Source: Devosia sp.
GTDB lineage: Bacteria; Pseudomonadota; Alphaproteobacteria; Rhizobiales; Devosiaceae
Reading direction: 5' to 3'
Assembly: GCA_016793415.1 (NCBI GenBank)
Contig: JAEUMC010000682.1
Coordinates: 1-7,395, forward strand
Length of the DNA: 7,395 nucleotides
Shown in pieces: positions 1 to 6,022 of the stretch. Under the pieces are notes generated by a model. The model was not told where the DNA came from, made no database searches, and saw only the letters and a program-made list of their open reading frames with translations. A program made the translations under genes and the position numbers. The stretch's first letter is position 1. Every line of letters begins with the position of its first letter.

Positions 1-246
1 CGGCTGTGGAAACAGTCTGGCGTCACGGTGATCTTCGTCACCCACTCGGTGTTCGAGAGCGTCTATCTCAGCAACCGCATCGTGGTGATGAAGGCCCGTC
101 CTGGCCAGGTGTTCGCCGACCTGCCGCTCAACGGCAGCGGCGAGCGCAACGCCGAATATCGCACCTCGGAAGAATACCGCGCCGCCACCCACGAGGTGTC
201 GCACGCGCTGCATGAAGCCATCCACGCCGGCGGGGGAACGCACTGA
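1..246 (+). CDS. ABC transporter ATP-binding protein, C-terminal fragment (SsuB/TauB type)
   Basis: Only the last 81 residues are in the window; the gene starts upstream. The visible part begins at the end of the nucleotide-binding domain, with the strand VTVIFVTH followed by SVFES. The His at visible residue 15 is the switch (H-loop) histidine that contacts the ATP gamma-phosphate. Next comes the usual strand, here NRIVVMKARPG, which follows the H-loop in nitrate/sulfonate/taurine-type importer ATPases. A charged tail (ERNAEYRTSEEYRA) and an Ala/His-rich end follow. Walker A, Walker B and the signature motif would lie upstream and cannot be checked. The TGA stop overlaps the ATG of the permease by one base (TGATG), as expected for translationally coupled ATPase and permease subunits. 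The protein would energise import from the cytoplasmic face. The substrate cannot be told from this fragment. Confidence 0.9.
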   Translation, partial: RLWKQSGVTVIFVTHSVFESVYLSNRIVVMKARPGQVFADLPLNGSGERNAEYRTSEEYRAATHEVSHALHEAIHAGGGTH

Positions 247-1118
247 TGAGCAATGTCGTGCAGACTGCCCCCAGTACCGACGATGAAGCGGGCACCGACA
301 GCGCCGTCGCCATTCTTCGCCCGCGCACCTCCAATACCGAGCGGGTGTTGCGTGTCGTGGTGCCGGTCGCGATGCTGGTGCTGGCGGTGATCGCCTGGCA
401 CCTGATCGTGGTGCTCAACGGTATCCCCAAATACATCCTGCCCACCCCGGGCGATGTGGTGACGTCGCTGGTCGCCGACTGGCCGACGCTGGCACCCTCG
501 CTGCTGGTGACGCTGAGGATCACCTTCACCGCGCTGATCCTGGCACTGATCGGCGGCGTCGCCATGGCGATCATCCTGGTGCAGAGCAAATGGGTGGAAC
601 TGGCGCTGTTTCCATTCGCCGTGATCCTGCAGGTGACCCCGGTCATCGCCATTGCACCGCTGCTGCTGATCTATGTGCCCGAGACCCAGACGGTGCTGCT
701 GATCATCGCCTTCCTCGTGGCGTTCTTCCCGATCCTCTCGAACATGGTCACCGGTCTCAAGAGCGTCGATCATAACCTGCTCAACCTCTACGACCTTTAT
801 GGCGCCTCGCGCTGGCAGACGCTGATCTTCCTCAAGCTTCCGGCCTCCCTGCCCTACTTCATGGCGGGCCTCAGGATCGCCGGCGGGCTGGCGCTCATTG
901 CCGCGGTGGTCGCCGAATTTGCCGCCGGCACCGCCGGCCAGGGTTCCGGCCTCGCCTTCCGGCTGCTCGAGTCGCAGTACCGGCTCAACATCCCGCGGTT
1001 GTTTGCGGCGCTGATCCTGCTCACCGGCACCGGCATCGCCATTTTCGGCATCACCTCGTTCATCGCCTGGCTGTCACTGCACCGCTGGCACGAGAGCGCA
1101 GTGAAGCGGGAGAATTGA
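246..1118 (+). CDS. ABC transporter permease, SsuC/TauC/ThiX-like (BPD_transp_1)
   Basis: This is an inner-membrane subunit of 290 residues, a normal length for the family. A polar N-terminal tail of about 33 residues precedes hydrophobic segments at roughly 36-56, 86-112, 118-143, 147-170, 210-228 and 253-277, a six-helix topology. The EAA coupling loop that docks on the ATPase is at about 183-204 (DLYGASRW...LKLPASLP), with the conserved Gly and the closing LP. The motif TPVIAIAPLLLIY at 131-143 is typical of the nitrate/sulfonate/taurine and hydroxymethylpyrimidine-type permeases. The ATG overlaps the upstream ATPase stop and has a GGGGGAA ribosome site at 232-238, which supports this start. 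No periplasmic binding protein is visible; it may lie upstream. The following amidohydrolase and flavoenzymes suggest import of an organic N-containing substrate, but the family alone does not fix specificity. Confidence 0.93.
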   Translation: MSNVVQTAPSTDDEAGTDSAVAILRPRTSNTERVLRVVVPVAMLVLAVIAWHLIVVLNGIPKYILPTPGDVVTSLVADWPTLAPSLLVTLRITFTALILALIGGVAMAIILVQSKWVELALFPFAVILQVTPVIAIAPLLLIYVPETQTVLLIIAFLVAFFPILSNMVTGLKSVDHNLLNLYDLYGASRWQTLIFLKLPASLPYFMAGLRIAGGLALIAAVVAEFAAGTAGQGSGLAFRLLESQYRLNIPRLFAALILLTGTGIAIFGITSFIAWLSLHRWHESAVKREN

Positions 1119-1120
1119 GC

Positions 1121-1153
1121 GTGCTGACTGAGACAGATGGTGGGCACCACTGA
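1121..1153 (+). other. possible ten-codon coupling/leader ORF (GTG start)
   Basis: A GTG at 1121 opens a ten-codon frame reading VLTETDGGHH. Its TGA (1151-1153) overlaps the ATG of the amidohydrolase (1153). A good ribosome site, GGGAGAA, sits at 1108-1114, six bases before the GTG, inside the end of the permease gene. The amidohydrolase itself has only a weak G-rich sequence in front of its ATG. Translation of the short frame could therefore carry ribosomes from permease to amidohydrolase. The arrangement is visible; its use is inference, and frames this short also arise by chance. Confidence 0.25.
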
Positions 1154-2469
1154 TGCACGGCACCCCTGCCCTCTCCACCGGTACGGTCACGCTCCGCAAC
1201 GCCCGGGTCCCGAGCGCGGCACGTGGCAAGATCGGCAGTGGCGACGTTGAAACCCTCGACATCGAGATCGCCGACGGCCGCATCGCCGCCATCCGTCCCA
1301 CCGGCTCCGCGCCAATCGCCGGCCCAAGCCACGATCTCGATGCCGGACTGATCCTGCCGGCCTTCGTCGACATCCACACCCACCTCGACAAGGGCCATAT
1401 CTGGCCGCGGAAGCAGAACCCCGATGGCACCTGGCTCGGCGCGCTGCTCGCGGTCGGCGCCGATCGCGAACGCAACTGGGCCGCCGCCGATGTCGAGCGC
1501 CGCTTCGATTTCGCACTGCGCTGCGCCTATGCGCATGGCACGGCGGCGATCCGCACCCATCTCGACAGCGCCCCGCCACAGCACGAGATCAGCTGGGCCT
1601 TGTTCGAACAGATGCGCGCTCGGTGGGCCGGCCGCATCGAATTGCAGGCCGTCTCCATCGTCGGGCCGGACACGCTGGTGAACGCCGGCGAGCTCGACGC
1701 CGTGGCGCAGCAGGTGAAGTCCTCGGGCGGTATTCTCGGCGGCTCGGTCGCCGAGTATGCCCGCTCCAAGGAGGCAATGCTGCGGGTGGTGGAGAAGGCC
1801 GGCGAGCTCGGGCTCGATCTCGACCTTCACACCGACGAGACTGGCGATCCCTCGGCGCATGCCCTGCTGCATCTGGCGGAAGCGGTGCTGGAAACCGGCT
1901 TTACCGGCAAGGTGATGGCCGGCCATTGCTGTGTCCTGACCGTGCAGGACGAGCGCACCCAGCGCCTGACCATCGACAAGGCGGTCGAGGCCGGCATCGC
2001 CATCGTCTCGCTGCCGATGTGCAACATCTACCTGCAGGACCGGGTCAACTCGAACGGCACCGTCCGCACGCCGATCCGGCGCGGCGCCACGCTGCTCAAC
2101 GAATTCAAGGCGGCCGGCGCGGTCGTCGCCATTGCCTCGGACAATACCCGCGATCCGTTCTACGCCTATGGCGATCTAGACGGCGTCGAGGTGCTGCGCG
2201 AGGGCGCACGGATCCTGCAGTTCGATCACCCGCAGGACCAGGCCTGGGACTGGCTGCGGGCGGTCGGCTCGGCACCCGCGGCGCATGCCGGCTTCGCCTA
2301 CAAGGCGGTGATCGAAGTCGACGCGCCCGCCGATCTCGTGCTGTTCCGCGCCCGCAGCTGGACCGAACTCAACGCCCGCCCGCAACATGACCGCATCGTG
2401 CTGCGCGCCGGCAAGGCGATTGACACGAGCCTTCCCGACTATCGCGAACTCGACGACCTGATGGAGTAG
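1153..2469 (+). CDS. amidohydrolase, cytosine deaminase (CodA)-like, substrate unknown
   Basis: This 438-residue cytoplasmic metal-dependent hydrolase has the composite N-terminal beta domain (about 1-68), a TIM barrel (about 69-375) and a returning beta domain (to the end). Metal and catalytic residues align with E. coli CodA: H75 and H77 in DIHTHLDKG, H226 and E229 in LHTDE, H258 in AGHCC, and D330 in ASDNTRDPFY. Two pocket positions differ: the CodA cytosine-contacting Gln156 corresponds to G171, and Asp314 to N331. The catalytic machinery is thus complete but the pocket differs, which argues for a different ring or amide substrate. The CodA/AtzC/isocytosine deaminase group is known to act on varied N-heterocycles. 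An in-frame stop at 1129-1131 rules out any longer start. The next gene follows after three bases. Family assignment is firm; cytosine as substrate is doubtful. Confidence 0.9.
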   Translation: MHGTPALSTGTVTLRNARVPSAARGKIGSGDVETLDIEIADGRIAAIRPTGSAPIAGPSHDLDAGLILPAFVDIHTHLDKGHIWPRKQNPDGTWLGALLAVGADRERNWAAADVERRFDFALRCAYAHGTAAIRTHLDSAPPQHEISWALFEQMRARWAGRIELQAVSIVGPDTLVNAGELDAVAQQVKSSGGILGGSVAEYARSKEAMLRVVEKAGELGLDLDLHTDETGDPSAHALLHLAEAVLETGFTGKVMAGHCCVLTVQDERTQRLTIDKAVEAGIAIVSLPMCNIYLQDRVNSNGTVRTPIRRGATLLNEFKAAGAVVAIASDNTRDPFYAYGDLDGVEVLREGARILQFDHPQDQAWDWLRAVGSAPAAHAGFAYKAVIEVDAPADLVLFRARSWTELNARPQHDRIVLRAGKAIDTSLPDYRELDDLME

Positions 2470-2472
2470 ACC

Positions 2473-3882
2473 ATGGACATTGCCGCCTTCCGCGCCGCGC
2501 TCGGCGATATCCCGGTGCAGGACAACCCACGCATCGTGCAGCAGAAGAGCCGCGACCATTACTGGTACTCGCCTCGGCTGAAGCAGCAGCTCGAAGGCGT
2601 CACCGCCGAGATCGTGGTGTCGCCGCGCTCAGTCGACGAAGTGGTCACCGTGCTGCGCGAGGCCTTCAAATACGAGGTCCCGGTGACCCCGCGTGGGGCC
2701 GGCACCGGCAATTACGGCCAGGCCATGCCACTCTCGGGCGGCGCCATGCTCGACCTGATGAACCTCAACAAGGTGATCAAGATCGAGCAGGACCGGGTGC
2801 GCGCCGAAGCCGGTGTGATCCTGGAGCAGCTCGACGAGCAGACCATCCACGCGGTCAATGGCGAGCTCCGCTTCCACCCTTCGACCTATCGCATGGCTTC
2901 GCTCGGCGGCTTCATTGCCGGCGGCTCGGGTGGCGTCGGCTCGATCCGCTGGGGCGGCTTGCGCAACTTCGGCAATATCCTGGGGCTGAAGGTGGTCACC
3001 TGCGAGGCCGAGCCGCGGGTGCTCGACCTCAGGGGGCCCGACATCCTCAAGGTGGCGCATGCCTATGGCACCAACGGCATCATCGTCGAAGCCGAGATGC
3101 CGCTGACCGCGCATTACGACTGGGTCGACATGATGGTCGGCTTCGATTCGATCATCGATGCCTGCGCCTTCGCCGAGCAGGTGGCGCTGCAGGACGGCCT
3201 GCTCTGCAAGGAGATCTCGCCGGTCGCTGCACCGGTGGCGCACGACTATTTCAACCGCCACCGCCCCTATATCCGCAGCCGCGAGCAGTCGGTGGTGCTG
3301 CTGATGGCGGCGCCCGCCGCGGTGCCGGCGCTGGTCGATTTCGTCGCCTTCCACGAGGGCGACCTGCTCTATCGCGCCGACACGCTGACGCCCGAGGAAA
3401 AAGCCAAGCTGCCGCCGATCTACGAGCTGGCCTGGAACCACACGACGCTGCGCGGGCTGAAGATCGACCCGACCATCACCTACCTCCAGACCCAGTACCC
3501 CGACCTGGCGCATGTGAAATGGGCGGTCGACACGTTCGGCGACGAAATGCCGATGCATATCGAGATGACCCGCTTCGACGGCCGCGTGGTGTTCTCGGGC
3601 CTGCCGATCGTCCGCTATAGCTCGGAAGAGCGGCTCGAGGAGATCATCCGGCTGCATGAGGAGAATGGCTGCCTCGTCTTCAACCCGCATCGCTACACCC
3701 TCGAGGAAGGCGGCATGAAGCGGACCGACCGGGCGCAGCTGCAGTTCAAGAAAGAAGCGGACCCCAAGGGCATCCTCAACCCCGGCAAGATGATCGCCTG
3801 GGACGATCCGGATTTCGATTTCGAATCCGGTCGCACCTGGCTGTTCACCGGCCTCTACACGCTCGGCGGCGCTGCCGAATGA
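2473..3882 (+). CDS. FAD-binding oxidoreductase (GlcD-like, PCMH-type FAD domain)
   Basis: This 469-residue flavoenzyme belongs to the VAO/PCMH superfamily. The FAD_binding_4 domain spans about 42-215. The pyrophosphate loop is at 72-90 (TPRGAGTGNYGQ, then the LSGG region). A second Gly-rich FAD segment is at about 144-172 (GGFIAGGSGGVGS, then GGLRNFGNILG), and YGTNGIIVEAE is at 198-208. The loop reads RGAGTGN, without the His that anchors covalent FAD in some relatives, so FAD is probably non-covalent as in glycolate and D-lactate dehydrogenases. The C-terminal DPKGILNPGKM is the usual family end motif. No signal peptide or membrane segment is visible. A GGAG ribosome site (2463-2466) lies within the end of the amidohydrolase gene and supports the ATG. 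The last four bases overlap the next gene. It probably oxidises the amidohydrolase product or the imported compound; substrate and electron acceptor are unknown. Confidence 0.9.
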   Translation: MDIAAFRAALGDIPVQDNPRIVQQKSRDHYWYSPRLKQQLEGVTAEIVVSPRSVDEVVTVLREAFKYEVPVTPRGAGTGNYGQAMPLSGGAMLDLMNLNKVIKIEQDRVRAEAGVILEQLDEQTIHAVNGELRFHPSTYRMASLGGFIAGGSGGVGSIRWGGLRNFGNILGLKVVTCEAEPRVLDLRGPDILKVAHAYGTNGIIVEAEMPLTAHYDWVDMMVGFDSIIDACAFAEQVALQDGLLCKEISPVAAPVAHDYFNRHRPYIRSREQSVVLLMAAPAAVPALVDFVAFHEGDLLYRADTLTPEEKAKLPPIYELAWNHTTLRGLKIDPTITYLQTQYPDLAHVKWAVDTFGDEMPMHIEMTRFDGRVVFSGLPIVRYSSEERLEEIIRLHEENGCLVFNPHRYTLEEGGMKRTDRAQLQFKKEADPKGILNPGKMIAWDDPDFDFESGRTWLFTGLYTLGGAAE

Positions 3883-4481
3883 AGGTGCTGGTCGTCCACG
3901 CCCATCCGGTCGAAACCAGCTACAATCGCGCCCTGTTCCACGCGGTGTGCGAGTCCCTGAGGGCCAAGGGCGACGAGGTCGATGCGCTCAACCTCTACGA
4001 GGAGGAGTTCCAGGCCGCGATGAGCCGCACCGAGCGGCTCGAGTACCACGACGTGCCGGGGAACCTCACGGCGCTGACCAAGCCCTATGTCGACCGGCTG
4101 CGCGCCTGCGAGAAGATCGTCTTCGTCCACCCGGTGTGGAACTACGGCTATCCGGCGATCCTCAAAGGCTTCTTCGACCGGATCTTCCTGCCCGGCGTCT
4201 CGTTCGTGCTTGAAGGCGGCGACGCCCCCGACAAGGGCAAGCTCATACCGGGGATGAAGAACATCAAGAAGGTCGCCTATGTCACCACCTATGGCGGCGA
4301 CCGCTTCCGCACCATGATCATGGGCGACCCGCCGCGCCGCCTCGCCATGCGCTGGGCCTGGGCCACCTTCGGCACGCTGATGCCGCCGACTTACCTCGCG
4401 CTCTACGACATGAACAACCAGACCGAAGCGGGGCTCAGGGGGTTCATCGACAAGGTGAAGCGGAAGATGGCGACGTTCTGA
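3879..4481 (+). CDS. NAD(P)H-dependent oxidoreductase, flavodoxin-like fold (NQO/MdaB/KefF-type)
   Basis: The 200-residue protein opens with the flavin-binding strand MKVLVVHAHP and continues VETSYNRALFHAV, typical of the Flavodoxin_2 family. The diagnostic segment at about 84-108, HPVWNYGYPAILKGFFDRIF, matches the NQO1/MdaB/KefF signature (W-x-x-x-P-A-I-L-K-G-F-D/E-R). Relatives bind FMN or FAD and pass two electrons from NAD(P)H to quinones or other small acceptors in the cytosol. The ATG overlaps the FAD-oxidoreductase stop (ATGA), so the two flavoenzymes are probably translationally coupled. They may form a redox pair, for example with this enzyme reducing a quinone-like product, but that is inference. 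It is the last gene of the + strand operon; hairpins follow directly. Confidence 0.88.
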   Translation: MKVLVVHAHPVETSYNRALFHAVCESLRAKGDEVDALNLYEEEFQAAMSRTERLEYHDVPGNLTALTKPYVDRLRACEKIVFVHPVWNYGYPAILKGFFDRIFLPGVSFVLEGGDAPDKGKLIPGMKNIKKVAYVTTYGGDRFRTMIMGDPPRRLAMRWAWATFGTLMPPTYLALYDMNNQTEAGLRGFIDKVKRKMATF

Positions 4482-4522
4482 GGACGTGAGTTTGACGTCT
4501 CAAGATCGTGCCCTCCACGATC
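4479..4522 (+). terminator. two short hairpins at the end of the operon (possible terminator)
   Basis: Starting at the stop codon of the last operon gene, TGAGGACGT pairs with ACGTCTCA (4479-4502, one bulged G). Immediately downstream GATCGTG (4504-4510) and CACGATC (4516-4522) form a perfect 7-bp stem with loop CCCTC. No clear T-run follows either stem, only CCCTCTCTT. They may slow RNA decay or assist termination rather than act as classical intrinsic terminators. Confidence 0.35.
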
Positions 4523-4568
4523 CCCTCTCTTGGAATTTCTAAGGCTTAGCGAAGGGCTAAGCCCAAGA
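4515..4568. repeat. outer left arm of a large imperfect palindrome, cut off by the IS
   Basis: Positions 4515-4567 are the imperfect reverse complement of 5958-6010. Shared blocks include CCACG, CCCTCTCTTG, CTAAGG, CTTAGC and CTAAGCCCAAG, with small indels. Inside this arm GGCTTAGC (4543-4550) and GCTAAGCC (4556-4563) form their own 8-bp hairpin. The matching right arm lies beyond the insertion sequence, so the pair was adjacent before insertion. Read with 5855-6010, it lies between convergent genes and could fold into a strong bidirectional stem. Confidence 0.8.
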
Positions 4569-4569
4569 A

Positions 4570-4620
4570 TGTCGAGCTGTTAGATGGGTAACAGATCAGA
4601 CCGGATAGATGGGTTACACA
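4570..4620 (+). repeat. left terminal inverted repeat of the IS, with a duplicated internal site
   Basis: After the TGTCGAGC tip there are two copies of a TAGATGGGT(A/T)ACA site, with TAGATGGGT at 4581-4589 and again at 4606-4614, a 25-base period. The end pairs with 5803-5854 read inward, sharing blocks such as ACCGGATAGAT, GGGT and ACAG. The transposase stop codon (TAA on the - strand, 4614-4616) lies inside the inner copy, so coding sequence and repeat overlap slightly. Confidence 0.8.
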
Positions 4621-5777
4621 TTTTGCTTGGTTCTGCGGGACAGGACGAAGCGTTTTCTATCGATGATGCCGATGTGGTGTCTGTAGAATCGCAGGGCCCA
4701 TTGGCCGTCCTGGGTTTCTTCGATGGCCACCGGCTCGCCGACCAGGGAATGTGAGACGTAGACGAGCTCACCACACCATTTGATCTCGCCGTTGGAGCGG
4801 ACGCGACGGACGGCAGCCTCGGCCGGGTAGTCCGGTTCGGGCATGGTTTTGGGCAGGGGCCGACTGGAGCGGTCATAATGTTCGGCTGGCGGGGTCTGGT
4901 CGAGAGCCTCGTGGGGCCGCACGCTGTTGTATTCCTCGCGGAAGCGGTCGAAGCGGCGCTGTTGCGCCAAGAGGTCAGTCTCGGGGGCCTGGCACAGCGG
5001 TAGCAGGCTCAGATGGAAGCGTTCATGGCGGCCGTTCTGCTGCGGCTTGCCCGGAGCGATCCGCTCGAGCTCGATGTCCAGCTTGACCAGTCGCACCGAC
5101 AGCGGGCTCAGCCCGGCAATGCCAGCCGAAGCAAACGGCGGACCATTGTCCGAGCGAAACCGGTCAGGCAAGCCGTAGCACTCGAACAGCCGTTCGAACA
5201 CCGGCCAGGCTTCCGTCTCGCCGGTCGATCCGGTCGCCTCCAGACCGAGCAGGTAGCGGCTGTGTCCATCCATTACGGTCAGCGGTTCGCAGCGGCAGCC
5301 GTCGCCGGTTCGGAACCAGCCCTTGTGATCGGCGCTCCATACCTCATTGGGCGCTTCCGGATCAGGAAACGGACCACCTCCGGCGCCTCGCCAGCGCGCC
5401 CGGCGCCGTCCCTTGACCAGACCGGCCCGCTTCAAGATCTCGCCCGCCGTCGAGGCCGCCGGCCACAGTTGGGCGGGATCGCTGCGTCGCAGCACGGCCA
5501 TGATCTTCTTGGGGCCCCACAGCGGATGGGCCTCTTTACTCCCGATGATCCGTTCCACCAGATCAACAGGAGTTGCCCGGCCATGATGCAGCGGCGCCCG
5601 CGGCAGATCCGCCAACCCGGCAACGCCGCGCTCCCGATACCGTCCCAGCCACTTGTAGCCGGTCTTGCGTGAGATCGAGTACGCCGCGCAAAGCGCGCTC
5701 ATCGTCTCCTCATCTTCAAGGCACGCGGCAACAAACCGAACCCGCTCGTCCATCGTCCCAGTCTCTCGCCAAACCAT
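4614..5777 (-). CDS. IS481-family transposase (DDE, rve integrase core)
   Basis: The product has 387 residues from the ATG at 5777. A TTG-started frame reaches 5798, but GGGAGGA (5784-5790) lies about six bases before the ATG, and the start MVWRETGTMDERVRF matches the usual IS481 N-terminus. An N-terminal helix-turn-helix region (about 10-75; SISRKTGYKWLGRYRERG) precedes an rve core. The catalytic triad is visible: D150 in WSADHKG, D210 in RSDNGPPF and E252 in GRHERFH. The family motif EYNSVRPHEAL follows, and a C-terminal beta-rich tail ends inside the left repeat. No frameshift or internal stop is present. It would cut and join the ends of its own element. It runs opposite to the upstream operon. 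Confidence 0.93.
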   Translation of the reverse strand: MVWRETGTMDERVRFVAACLEDEETMSALCAAYSISRKTGYKWLGRYRERGVAGLADLPRAPLHHGRATPVDLVERIIGSKEAHPLWGPKKIMAVLRRSDPAQLWPAASTAGEILKRAGLVKGRRRARWRGAGGGPFPDPEAPNEVWSADHKGWFRTGDGCRCEPLTVMDGHSRYLLGLEATGSTGETEAWPVFERLFECYGLPDRFRSDNGPPFASAGIAGLSPLSVRLVKLDIELERIAPGKPQQNGRHERFHLSLLPLCQAPETDLLAQQRRFDRFREEYNSVRPHEALDQTPPAEHYDRSSRPLPKTMPEPDYPAEAAVRRVRSNGEIKWCGELVYVSHSLVGEPVAIEETQDGQWALRFYRHHIGIIDRKRFVLSRRTKQNV

Positions 5778-5783
5778 CACCGG

Positions 5784-5790
5784 TCCTCCC
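5784..5790 (-). promoter_or_regulatory. ribosome binding site of the transposase
   Basis: On the - strand GGGAGGA is followed by CCGGTG and the ATG at 5777. This near-consensus site decides in favour of that ATG over the upstream TTG at 5798. It is stronger than most sites in the neighbouring host genes. Confidence 0.65.
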
Positions 5791-5802
5791 GGCGGCAAGA
5801 AA

Positions 5803-5854
5803 CTGTTACCTATCTATCCGGTCCAGACTGTCACCCTTCTATCCGGCTCGGACA
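5803..5854 (-). repeat. right terminal inverted repeat of the IS, with a duplicated internal site
   Basis: Two similar 19-base copies, CTGTTACCTATCTATCCGG (5803-5821) and CTGTCACCCTTCTATCCGG (5828-5846), repeat with a 25-base period, the same period as at the left end. The outermost bases GGACA at 5850-5854 give a TGTCC tip when read inward. The inner copy lies just upstream of the transposase ribosome site, so transposase binding here could also affect its own promoter; this is inference. Confidence 0.8.
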
Positions 5855-6010
5855 AGATTTTGCTTTCTCCCCCGCCAAGGGGGAGATGGTCCGTGCCTTC
5901 CATTTGCACCGGAGCAGCAGTCGGGACTCTCCCCCTTGGCGGGGGAGAAAGCGAAAACTTGGGCTTAGCGCAGCTAAGTCCTTAGTTTTTCGCAAGAGAG
6001 GGGGGCGTGG
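5855..6010. repeat. remaining part of a large intergenic palindrome (inner left arm, loop, full right arm)
   Basis: The stretch between the IS and the hydrolase gene holds no gene. It contains a perfect 25-bp inverted repeat (5862-5886 with 5928-5952, loop 41 bases). Imperfect pairing extends outward (ATTTTGC against GCGAAAAC). A further arm (5958-6010) pairs with 4515-4567 on the far side of the IS. GGGCTTAGC and GCTAAGTCC (5961-5969 and 5973-5981) make a nested hairpin followed by TTAGTTTTT on the + strand, which resembles an intrinsic terminator. Lying between convergent genes, the structure could terminate both. It may instead be, or also be, a dispersed MITE- or REP-like repeat. Confidence 0.75.
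5862..5952. terminator. perfect 25-bp inverted repeat with 41-base loop (likely bidirectional terminator or REP-type element)
   Basis: GCTTTCTCCCCCGCCAAGG (continuing to 5886) is exactly mirrored at 5928-5952. The loop may close further through GTCC (5889-5892) and GGAC (5924-5927). Each arm also has partial self-symmetry (CCCCC...GGGGG), so alternative small hairpins are possible. Such C-run/G-run repeats are commonly scattered between genes in rhizobial-type genomes; membership of a named family is not claimed. T-rich sequence (GATTTTGC) lies outside the stem for - strand transcripts as AAAATC, so a classical U-run is absent on that side. Confidence 0.5.
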
Positions 6011-6022
6011 GGAGCCACCTGG

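Larger units (their letters stand above)
4570..5854 (-). mobile_element. IS481-family insertion sequence
   Basis: This element of about 1285 bp carries one transposase gene on the - strand and has long imperfect terminal inverted repeats. Both ends start with TGTC: TGTCGAGCTG on the left, and TGTCCGAGCC when the right end is read inward. IS481 ends typically begin with TGT. Left flank AAGAA and right flank AGATT give an imperfect 4-base duplication (AGAA/AGAT). Fusing the flanks with one copy restores the symmetric arm of the host palindrome at the same length as its partner, which independently supports these boundaries. The transposase looks intact, so the element may still be mobile. Its ends could be off by a few bases. 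Confidence 0.85.

Noticed and set aside
1119..1152. Riboswitch or promoter between permease and amidohydrolase
   Set aside because: The gap is only 34 bases, too short for a known riboswitch, and no convincing -35/-10 pair is visible.
1060..1926. Open frame of 288 codons on the - strand opposite the permease end and amidohydrolase
   Set aside because: It has low-complexity composition typical of an antisense shadow, and the + strand genes show clear family motifs.
1153..2469. Naming the amidohydrolase codA
   Set aside because: Two substrate-contacting residues differ from E. coli CodA, so the symbol would claim a substrate that the sequence does not support.
2629..3690. Long open frame (353 codons) on the - strand opposite the FAD oxidoreductase
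   Set aside because: It lacks any recognisable domain, is rich in His/Arg/Gln as expected for the antisense of a GC-rich gene, and is fully covered by a well-supported gene on the + strand.
4570..5854. Composite transposon carrying the operon or the hydrolase
   Set aside because: Only one IS copy is present in the window, and its cargo is the transposase alone.
4515..6010. CRISPR array or att site explanation for the repeats
   Set aside because: The repeats are inverted, not regularly spaced direct repeats with spacers. The only integrase-like gene is an IS481 transposase with its own terminal repeats, and no cas or site-specific recombinase gene is present.
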